Source: Promethearchaeota archaeon (GTDB lineage Archaea; Asgardarchaeota; Lokiarchaeia; Sigynarchaeales; SOKP01). From it: 28,289 nucleotides of DNA. The stretch covers positions 1 to 28,289 of the forward strand of contig JAHLWJ010000015.1 in NCBI GenBank assembly GCA_019057975.1. Reading direction: 5' to 3'. The position numbers and the translations under genes were made by a program. A model generated the notes under the pieces. It saw nothing but the letters and a program-made list of their open reading frames with translations. It was not told where the DNA came from and did not search any database. Of the stretch, positions 22,087-28,289 are shown piece after piece; within the stretch, counting starts at the first letter, position 1, and every line of letters begins with the position of its first letter.

Positions 22087-23185
22087 CTAAATCACGTATC
22101 CACTTTTCTTTTTCAAATGGAATATAAATATCATCTAATATTGAGCCAGAAGCTTGTTTAATTTTTAAGTTGTTAATTATTGGCTCAAGATCACCACCAA
22201 GAATCCCGTTTGCAATGAAAGCAGCACCTTGAGCAGCACGTTTTGCTATTTGACTATATGATTTCATTATTTTCACAGGTGCAACGTCTCTCAAACCGTG
22301 GATCATTTTGTCCTTTAAAAATGATAAATTTGAACCTCTACCAGCCAATAAAACTTCTGTTATTTTGTTTTTTTGTGAAAAAGATGAAGAAATGCCAAAA
22401 ACAGCTTTTTTTACACTTGACATATAAGCTTTAAGGGCAGTTTTAGTTTGTTCATCCTTCTCAGCTAATAATGTAATTTCTTTTAAACTTAAATCAGAAT
22501 AACCTGAAATGAAGGCAACCCCACCTTTATAAATATTATCTTTATGAATATTTTTTATTAGATAAGCTAATTCTCCATCAAGAGATCCACAAGCTCTAAA
22601 ACCCATTATATTGGATCCACCAATACCATCAATTATTTGCCCGTTTTCAATTGCTAAAACAGCGGTAAATCCATAACCGATTTCAACCATAATAAAATTT
22701 GTACTTTCAGGAGGAATACTTAACCGTTCCATTTGATCTTTAATCCCTGTTACTGCTGTACATAATTTATCAGCTGTACCCATATCAATTTTATTAATTT
22801 TGCGATATCTAGGAACAGTAGGGAGATGTTTGACTCCAGGAACAATAACTCCATGTATATTTTGGGCTTTGATCAATCGTAAAACTTCTCCAAGACCAAT
22901 AAGTTTGTTTTTTGCTTTCTGGTTAAATTTTAATAATGTAAAAAAGATATCTTGTTCAGTTATTTCATTTACATCTTTTAAAGGGAGGCCAAACCCACTT
23001 GGAGCAACCATCATATCAAGATTTTTGACAGAATCAATGATAGTAATTACTTTTTGAGGATCATTTATTAATTCTTTAGTGGGTAAAGATGTGTCTAGGA
23101 TTATTTTATTTTCCTCCAAGCCGAAGAAATCCCAACTCTTCGACCCTGGATCTATTCCAAGACAAGTCAGTTTTTTTTCAGGCAA
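22082..23185 (-). CDS. DUF1464 protein (ASKHA/sugar-kinase-like fold)
   Basis: A 367-residue archaeal protein. The N-terminus, KLTCLGIDPGSKSWDFFGLEENKIILD, is the phosphate-1 motif of the actin-like ATPase/acetate-kinase fold and the characteristic start of DUF1464. Further motifs are VAPSGFGLPLK, NFIMVEIGYGFTAVLAIENGQIIDGIGGSN (phosphate-2-like), GVAFISGYSD and the adenosine-type EVLLAGRGSNLSFLKD near residue 290. This suggests ATP-dependent phosphotransfer or a sensor role; no substrate is known to me. The start is a TTG at 23185, the only ordinary start after an in-frame stop; no clear Shine-Dalgarno site. Directly followed by, and overlapping, the DHPS-like gene, suggesting a shared function, possibly in pterin-type cofactor synthesis (inference). 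Confidence 0.82.
   Translation of the reverse strand: MPEKKLTCLGIDPGSKSWDFFGLEENKIILDTSLPTKELINDPQKVITIIDSVKNLDMMVAPSGFGLPLKDVNEITEQDIFFTLLKFNQKAKNKLIGLGEVLRLIKAQNIHGVIVPGVKHLPTVPRYRKINKIDMGTADKLCTAVTGIKDQMERLSIPPESTNFIMVEIGYGFTAVLAIENGQIIDGIGGSNIMGFRACGSLDGELAYLIKNIHKDNIYKGGVAFISGYSDLSLKEITLLAEKDEQTKTALKAYMSSVKKAVFGISSSFSQKNKITEVLLAGRGSNLSFLKDKMIHGLRDVAPVKIMKSYSQIAKRAAQGAAFIANGILGGDLEPIINNLKIKQASGSILDDIYIPFEKEKWIRDLD
22091..22095 (-). promoter_or_regulatory. Shine-Dalgarno core before the ATT start of the DHPS-like gene
   Basis: On the coding strand GTGAT (22095-22091) is followed by four bases (TTAG) and then ATT at 22086. The core and the 4-nt spacing match those of ubiquitin-like 2 and E1, supporting initiation at ATT in the absence of any in-frame ATG, GTG or TTG nearby. 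Confidence 0.4.
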
Positions 23186-23381
23186 ATTCAGACAAGTTTT
23201 TTAATGTGTGATAAGAAATTAATATTTCTTCTTATATCCAATTTTTTTTATATTTCTATATATCGAAAGTTTATTATTTTTAGTTTACAATTAACAATAT
23301 CTGTTTTTAGAAATTAAGTTAAAAATATAAAAACTGTGGAATTTTTAATACCTTAATATATAGTTTAAATTTCTTGTAAAA

Positions 23382-23390
23382 GGGGTGGAT
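23382..23390 (+). promoter_or_regulatory. Shine-Dalgarno-like site before the ATT start of the rubrerythrin-type gene
   Basis: GGGGTGGAT at 23382-23390, four bases before ATT 23395. TATA-like AATATATAG (about 23355-23363) lies upstream. There is no ATG, GTG or TTG in frame between the preceding stop and the rubredoxin cysteines. Confidence 0.4.
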
Positions 23391-23394
23391 AGAG

Positions 23395-23925
23395 ATTTTT
23401 GTAAAAGTTTATGTTTGTAAAATATGTGGAGAAGCGTATATTGGCGAGGAAGCACCAAGTCGTTGTCCATTTTGCGGAGCTTTCGAAAAATATTTCGTAG
23501 AATCAACAGAATATGATGATACAGGTGCTTGGGATGTTGAATTAAATAAAAAAGATAAAGCGAATGCTGAAAAAGCTTTAGAAGTGGAAGTTTCTAATAA
23601 TATTTTTTATAAATGTGCGAGTAAGAAGACTCCTGAATTAGATGGTCAAAAAATATTCAAAATTCTTGCTAAAGTAGAAGCTGAACATGCTTCAGTTTGG
23701 AAGAAAATTTTAAAACGGGAAAATGTTAAATATCCAAAGTACGACAAATGTGCTTCTGAATATAAACCAAACCTAGAAGAATCCCATAGCAGAGAGGATA
23801 GAGCTATAAAATTTTACGGTCAGGCAGCAGCAGAGGCTAAAAATGAACGAGTAAAAGAAATATTCCAAGCTTTTGTAGAAGTAGAGACCGATCATTTACA
23901 TCTTTCTGAAGCAAGACTTAAGTAA
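23395..23925 (+). CDS. rubredoxin-ferritin-like (reverse rubrerythrin-type) protein, probable ATT start
   Basis: A predicted 176-residue protein for peroxide or oxygen detoxification in an anaerobe. From ATT 23395 it reads MFVKVYVCKICGEAYIG, a rubredoxin-like Fe site with C8-x2-C11 and C24-x2-C27 (CPFCG). A short linker leads to a ferritin-like helical bundle (~60-176) with di-iron-type motifs EAEHASVWKKIL and EVETDHLHLSEARL plus an SREDRAIKFYGQAAAEA helix. A rubredoxin domain ahead of the bundle is the reverse rubrerythrin order. The first in-frame ordinary start, GTG 23584, would delete the whole rubredoxin domain and part of the first helix. The upstream codons are intact and conserved in type, so ATT initiation or a sequence error near the start are the likely explanations. 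The glycyl radical enzyme, an oxygen-sensitive enzyme, begins 70 bases downstream. Confidence 0.8.
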   Translation: MFVKVYVCKICGEAYIGEEAPSRCPFCGAFEKYFVESTEYDDTGAWDVELNKKDKANAEKALEVEVSNNIFYKCASKKTPELDGQKIFKILAKVEAEHASVWKKILKRENVKYPKYDKCASEYKPNLEESHSREDRAIKFYGQAAAEAKNERVKEIFQAFVEVETDHLHLSEARLK

Positions 23926-23995
23926 AATTAGAATTTAGTTAGATTAAATATTAAAATATATTTTCAAGTTGAAATATCAATTTGTGATCTTTTAA

Positions 23996-26500
23996 ATGAC
24001 TAACATAAATAGAAATCAAGATAATCGAAAAGAAGAGCCTAAATTTCCTATTGCTGAACCTCATGATCTTTCTCCTCGTTCTAAATGGCTTAGAAATTAT
24101 TACTTTAAGGGATTAAAACGAGGTTGGAATAACCAATATATGCCATTTACAACAGGAACAGATTGGGATATTGTTTTTCATGAGGGAGATTTTTATGTGT
24201 CTCCTGATGTATATAGTTATATCCAAATTTTGGGAAAAAATGATAAAGGTGTATTTGCTTCATCTTTTAGATCAATGGCTATACCAATAGAATTACCAGA
24301 TGATTTTTGGGAATTGTCATTACCCGAACGAAGAGTAATATTTTTCGAAAAAGTTATGCTTGACTATATTCCTCAGGAAATTATTTCTGAAAATGATTTA
24401 ATTGCAGGTGGGAGATTTAATACACAATTAAGCAAATGTTTTAATGAAGAAGAAGCGAAAGAATATTGGAAAAAAAATATAAAAAATCGAGAAGCTGTTT
24501 TTAAATATCATAAATCTGGTTTCGGAAATCTAGGAGCAACATCAGGTCATATTATACCTGATTATGAAACTGTAGTTAAAGAAGGATTTAAATATATTTA
24601 TGAAAAAGCTAGAAAGACATACGATAACCTTAGCGAAGAGGAAAAAAGGGGTTCAAAAGGAGAAGAACTTAGGGCAATGATGATCTCAGCAGAAATTCCA
24701 AGGAAATTAGCAAAAAAGTACGCTGAAGAATGTCGAAAATTAAAAGAAGATGCATTTAAACCTGAAAGAATACAAGAACTTGAACAAATGTCAAGAAATT
24801 TAGAAAGAGTGCCATGGGAACCTGCTGAGACTTTTTGGCAGGGGGTTCAAACAGTTTGGCTCATTCATATGTTAGTAATGGCTGAAGAATCTTACCCTGG
24901 AGCAGGCCTTTCTTTTGGGAGAGTTGATCAATACCTATGGGATTTGTACAAAAAAGATGTTATTGAGCAAAGAAAGATCACTAAAGAGTTTGCAAAAGAC
25001 ATTTTAGGTAGTTTCTGGTTTCATTGTAATACAGCATATGATGCAATGATCAAAGCTGGTAAACAGGGAATAACATCAGCATTTGGTCAAATTATAACGC
25101 TCTCCGGGTGTGGTCCAAATGGAGAGGATTTAACAAATGAACTTACATATACTATTCTTGAAGTTATAGATTCGTGGTACCCTAGTCTTGAGCCTAAACC
25201 GAATGTAAGGATTCATAGAAATTCTCCTGATAAACTTTTAGATATTTTAGTAGATATGATTGCTAGAGCTCAGGGTTCTCCATTCATTCTAAATTTTGAT
25301 GAGAGGAGTATTGCTGGAATGATTAAAGAAGGCATACCTAAAGAAGAAGCTTGGAATTATGGAGTAGTAGGTTGTTTGGAAAACACAATGCAAGGCAATG
25401 ATAGAAGTGGAACTGTAAATTGCAATCCTAATTTAACTAAATCTATAGAGTTAACATTGTGGAATGGGCAAAATATGCCGGGGGATAATACTATTACTAA
25501 ACTTGGCGAGCAAATCGGACCAGAAAGGGGAGATACTGAAGAATTTCAAACATGGGAGGAATTTTATAACGCTTGGAAAGAACAAGTCAGATTTATAATT
25601 AAATATACTGTAGATTTGAATAATATGTGCGAAGAACTTCGAGGAGATTTTATTCGTACTCCATACTTATCATCGATGGTTCGGGGATGTATAGGGCAAG
25701 GTTTAGATATTACAAATGGCGGTCCGGAATTGAGATTTATTACTGTTGAAGGTGTGGGTTTTGCTACAACAGTAGATTCATTATTAGCAATTAAAAAGCT
25801 AGTTTATGAAGATAAGAAATATACAATCGCGCAGATTAAGGATGCCATTATGAGTGACTTCAAAGGAAATGAGATAATGCAAACATACTTAAGGAATAAG
25901 GCTCCAAAATATGGAAACGATGAAGATGATGCTGATGAGCTAGCTAGAATGGTAATGGAAACATGGGCAGAAGAATGTTGGATTTATAAAACACCAACTA
26001 ATCATCAATATCGGCCAGGAATGTTATCATGGAACTATTGGGCAGGAGCTGATGCTAGTTATACAATAGCTACACCAAATGGACGAAATAATGGATCATT
26101 CCTGTCAAATGCTATTTGTCCTACCGATGGAGCTGATATGAAGGGACCTACTGCGGTTACTAATTCTGTTGGTAAGACATTAGGAGGTAAAATTGAATCT
26201 GGAGAATATATTAATTACTTACCCAATGGGGCAAGTCATACAATTACATTTAATCCATCTATAATTAGAGATCCAGAGCATAAAGAAAAATTTAAAGCTT
26301 ATTTAAGAGGTTATATAGAAAACGGAGGTACTGCTCTACAAATCAATATGCTCGATGTCGAGATGTTAAAAGATGCTCAAAAAAACCCTGAAAATTATAC
26401 TAATCTTCTAGTTAGAGTAACAGGTTATAATGCATACTTTACTGCTATTGGAAGAGAATTACAAAATGAGATTATCGCAAGAGAATCTCATAGAATGTAG
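23996..26500 (+). CDS. glycyl radical enzyme (PFL-like family), substrate unknown
   Basis: An 834-residue glycyl radical enzyme. The active-site loop is GVVGCLENTMQG with the thiyl cysteine C460 and a glutamate at 462 (G-C-x-E). The radical glycine is G810 in RVTGYNAYF near the C-terminus. Other family landmarks are FGATSGHIIPDYE-like LGATSGHIIPDYE, YPGAGLSFGRVDQYL, FILNFDERS and LSFGR. A single Cys followed by x-E marks the eliminase/dehydratase/decarboxylase branch (glycerol or propanediol dehydratase, choline TMA-lyase, hydroxyproline dehydratase and similar). It argues against pyruvate formate-lyase, which has two adjacent cysteines. The exact substrate cannot be read from these motifs. 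A GTGAT site seven bases before the ATG supports the start. The activating enzyme follows after 52 bases. Confidence 0.93.
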   Translation: MTNINRNQDNRKEEPKFPIAEPHDLSPRSKWLRNYYFKGLKRGWNNQYMPFTTGTDWDIVFHEGDFYVSPDVYSYIQILGKNDKGVFASSFRSMAIPIELPDDFWELSLPERRVIFFEKVMLDYIPQEIISENDLIAGGRFNTQLSKCFNEEEAKEYWKKNIKNREAVFKYHKSGFGNLGATSGHIIPDYETVVKEGFKYIYEKARKTYDNLSEEEKRGSKGEELRAMMISAEIPRKLAKKYAEECRKLKEDAFKPERIQELEQMSRNLERVPWEPAETFWQGVQTVWLIHMLVMAEESYPGAGLSFGRVDQYLWDLYKKDVIEQRKITKEFAKDILGSFWFHCNTAYDAMIKAGKQGITSAFGQIITLSGCGPNGEDLTNELTYTILEVIDSWYPSLEPKPNVRIHRNSPDKLLDILVDMIARAQGSPFILNFDERSIAGMIKEGIPKEEAWNYGVVGCLENTMQGNDRSGTVNCNPNLTKSIELTLWNGQNMPGDNTITKLGEQIGPERGDTEEFQTWEEFYNAWKEQVRFIIKYTVDLNNMCEELRGDFIRTPYLSSMVRGCIGQGLDITNGGPELRFITVEGVGFATTVDSLLAIKKLVYEDKKYTIAQIKDAIMSDFKGNEIMQTYLRNKAPKYGNDEDDADELARMVMETWAEECWIYKTPTNHQYRPGMLSWNYWAGADASYTIATPNGRNNGSFLSNAICPTDGADMKGPTAVTNSVGKTLGGKIESGEYINYLPNGASHTITFNPSIIRDPEHKEKFKAYLRGYIENGGTALQINMLDVEMLKDAQKNPENYTNLLVRVTGYNAYFTAIGRELQNEIIARESHRM

Positions 26501-26552
26501 AAATTTTTTATTAATTTTACAATTATAATTAAAACTAAATAAAATTAAGATA

Positions 26553-27557
26553 ATGGCGGCATCTGAAGCTTTAATTTTTCAAATTCAGAAATTTTCAACT
26601 GAGGATGGTCCAGGCATCAGAACAACTGTGTTTTTTAAACAATGTCCATTAAAATGCATATGGTGTCATAATCCTGAATCTATACTTAAAATTCCTCAAC
26701 TTGAGTGGTTTAAGCATAAATGTATTGGATGCAAGACATGCATAGAAACGTGTCAACAAAAAGCATTATCCTTTGATAAGAATGGACTGAATATTGATCG
26801 AGAAAAATGTACTGAATGCGGAGAGTGTGTTGTGGAATGCCCATCTACCGCATTAAATATGTTAGGTAGATGGTGGAAATTAGAAGATCTTTTCTATGAA
26901 ATTGAAAAAGATAAGGTTTATTACACTGAATCTAATGGAGGATTAACTGTTTCTGGTGGTGAACCCACACAACAACCTGATTTTGTAGCTGATTTTTTGA
27001 AAAAATGTAAAGAAAATGGCATATCTACTGCTGTAGACACATGTGGATATGCTTCTAAAAAGGTTTATGAACAAATTTTACCCTATGTAGATTTAGTGCT
27101 TTTAGATATCAAACATATAGATTCTGATAAGCATAAGGAATTTACAGGAGTACCTAATGAAGCAATATTGGAAAACGCTATTTGGATATCTAATTATTTA
27201 AAAGGAAATGGTAAAAAAATGTGGATAAGAACTCCAATTATCCCCCTTTATACTGCTATTGAGGAAAATATTAAAGGAATAGGAGAGTTCATTGTAAATA
27301 AATTAAATAATTTTCCTGAAAGATGGGATCTTCTTTCTTTTAATAACCTTTGTGTCTCAAAATATGAGAGATTAAATATAGATTGGTCGTTAAAAGACGT
27401 TTTATTAATGAAAAAGGAGGAAATGGAACATTTTCTCAATATTGCCGAATCTACAGGTGTTAAAAATCCTCATTGGTCTGGACTGATAAGGAGTATAGAA
27501 AACAATGAAAATATAATGAAAAATCAAGATCACCATCTTGTTGATAATGTAGATTAA
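26553..27557 (+). CDS. glycyl-radical enzyme activating enzyme (radical SAM)
   Basis: A 334-residue radical SAM activase that should install the glycyl radical on the preceding enzyme. The cluster motif C31-x3-C35-x2-C38 (QCPLKCIWCHNPES) follows the FSTEDGPGIRTTVFFK segment diagnostic of the family. An inserted ferredoxin-like domain has eight cysteines, C57/C60/C63/C67 and C86/C89/C92/C96, for two more [4Fe-4S] clusters. That form accompanies dehydratase-type glycyl radical enzymes and is absent from the short PflA. SAM-binding GGLTVSGGEPTQQPDF and VDTCGYASKKVY are intact. The gene lies directly downstream of its probable target on the same strand, followed 28 bases later by a PPOX-family gene. 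Confidence 0.94.
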   Translation: MAASEALIFQIQKFSTEDGPGIRTTVFFKQCPLKCIWCHNPESILKIPQLEWFKHKCIGCKTCIETCQQKALSFDKNGLNIDREKCTECGECVVECPSTALNMLGRWWKLEDLFYEIEKDKVYYTESNGGLTVSGGEPTQQPDFVADFLKKCKENGISTAVDTCGYASKKVYEQILPYVDLVLLDIKHIDSDKHKEFTGVPNEAILENAIWISNYLKGNGKKMWIRTPIIPLYTAIEENIKGIGEFIVNKLNNFPERWDLLSFNNLCVSKYERLNIDWSLKDVLLMKKEEMEHFLNIAESTGVKNPHWSGLIRSIENNENIMKNQDHHLVDNVD

Positions 27558-27585
27558 AAAATAATATTAAATAAATTGATGAATT

Positions 27586-28289
27586 ATGAGGGAAAATAAT
27601 AATAAATTAGGTTGGGTTCCGGAATTTTCAGATAAACTTATTGGTTTTACTCAACCAGATGTAATGGTAAAATTAGTTTCAACTATAGATTCACGGGGAT
27701 GGCCCCATATTACTATTATTACATCAAATCGGGCGATAAGTAGAGATCAAATAGTATGGGGACAATTTTTTGCTGGTACTAGTAAGGAAAATGTACAAAA
27801 AAATCCAAAGCAAGGAATTTTTTATATGACTGCACAACCTCCATTTAAATTTATTCAAGTAAAAGCTGATTTTACTCATACTAAAACCAAAGGAGAAGAC
27901 CTTGATTATTTTAATCGATCAGAGTTTTTTCGTTATTTTACATATATTAACGTCTATAAAGTCTTTTATAATAAAGTTATTGCTGTAACTCCCATTAGAA
28001 ATTTACCACCTAGTAGTATACCAAGAAAAATTATTAGAACTATTAGAAAAGAAGCAAAAACCGGGCTAGAGGAGAAACGGTTAAATGTTATAGGATATAA
28101 GCTATTTTCAGATCCAATAGGTGTTAGAGCGATTGCATATATTGATTCTTCTGATGGGTATCCTTTAATTATACCAAATCTTCAAATAAATACTGTTGAT
28201 TATAATAGACTCTATTTCCCATTAGCAGCTTCGAAGATTCCCGTTAATTCAAAAGTCGCTGTAATTGGTGCTAATTTCGATATGGCCAG
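27586..28289 (+). CDS. PPOX-family FMN-binding protein, partial at the right edge
   Basis: The first 234 codons of a gene that continues past the window end; the frame is open from ATG 27586 to base 28289. The N-terminal part has the flavin split-barrel pattern: VMVKLVSTIDSRGWPHITI, IVWGQFFAGTSKENVQKNPKQGIFYMT and a strand IQVKADF. This corresponds to the substrate/flavin loop of pyridoxamine-phosphate-oxidase-like proteins. The region after residue ~130 (RNLPPSSIPRKIIRTIRKEA, GYKLFSDPIGVRAIAYI) is longer than in the simple single-domain members, hinting at a duplicated or two-domain barrel. It lies 28 bases after the activase gene, so it probably belongs to the glycyl radical operon, but its role there is unknown. 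It is not closely similar to the shorter PPOX protein at 403-849. Confidence 0.8.
   Translation, partial: MRENNNKLGWVPEFSDKLIGFTQPDVMVKLVSTIDSRGWPHITIITSNRAISRDQIVWGQFFAGTSKENVQKNPKQGIFYMTAQPPFKFIQVKADFTHTKTKGEDLDYFNRSEFFRYFTYINVYKVFYNKVIAVTPIRNLPPSSIPRKIIRTIRKEAKTGLEEKRLNVIGYKLFSDPIGVRAIAYIDSSDGYPLIIPNLQINTVDYNRLYFPLAASKIPVNSKVAVIGANFDMA

Noticed and set aside
23584..23925. A short stand-alone ferritin-like protein starting at GTG 23584
   Set aside because: The frame is open upstream through an intact rubredoxin four-cysteine domain, and the GTG lies inside the first helix of the bundle.
23996..26500. Pyruvate formate-lyase (PflB)
   Set aside because: PFL has two adjacent catalytic cysteines and a short activase; here a single Cys in G-C-x-E and an activase with two extra clusters indicate another branch.

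Overview
The window is AT-rich, gene-dense archaeal DNA. It has archaeal TATA boxes, Shine-Dalgarno sites of the GGTGAT type, archaeal-type MptA, CofG, CofH, ArfC, EndoQ and a COG1665 nucleotidyltransferase. In the middle is a eukaryote-like ubiquitin modification cassette. Together with FtsZ, a glycyl radical enzyme and low GC this best fits an Asgard archaeon (Lokiarchaeia-like). Caldiarchaeum-type lineages also carry ubiquitin clusters and cannot be excluded from sequence alone.

Layout. 1-2.1 kb (minus): the start of a nitronate monooxygenase-like gene cut by the window edge, a small FMN-binding PPOX protein and ftsZ. 2.3-6.2 kb: a small zinc-ribbon protein (plus), then a minus-strand run of a coiled-coil protein, a COG1665 nucleotidyltransferase and endonuclease Q. 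6.4-13.0 kb, the ubiquitin island: ubiquitin-like gene 1 (plus), a convergent membrane protein with a C-terminal ubiquitin-like domain (minus), a winged-helix regulator (minus), then on the plus strand ubiquitin-like 2, E1, E2, an Rpn11-like JAMM protease and a polytopic membrane protein with a RING-like C-terminus. 13.0-18.2 kb: mptA (minus), divergent from a four-gene run of amidohydrolase, arfC, cofG and cofH for making FO, the F420 chromophore. 18.2-23.2 kb: a glutamate-type dehydrogenase fused to CBS domains, a small monooxygenase-fold protein, a dihydropteroate-synthase-like protein and a DUF1464 protein. 23.4 kb to the end: a rubredoxin/ferritin-like (rubrerythrin-type) protein, a glycyl radical enzyme, its activase and a PPOX-family protein that runs off the edge.

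How the genes work together. The ubiquitin genes form a complete on/off set: modifier (two copies), activation, conjugation, probable ligase and removal. Two components are anchored in the membrane: the RING-like protein, and a ubiquitin-fold protein that lacks the C-terminal glycine and so cannot be a conjugated modifier. This points to a membrane-localised ubiquitin-like pathway. The cofG/cofH operon carries a metal-dependent deaminase-like amidohydrolase whose stop overlaps the start of arfC, making it a good candidate for the pyrimidine deaminase step of archaeal riboflavin/FO synthesis. mptA and the DHPS-like/DUF1464 pair suggest methanopterin-type C1 metabolism.

Two genes (DHPS-like and rubrerythrin-type) have full-length domains only if translation starts at an ATT codon, and each has a Shine-Dalgarno-like site 4 nt upstream. 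No rRNA, tRNA, CRISPR or insertion sequence was seen, and no gene-free stretch exceeds 300 bases. Residue numbers are hand counts.
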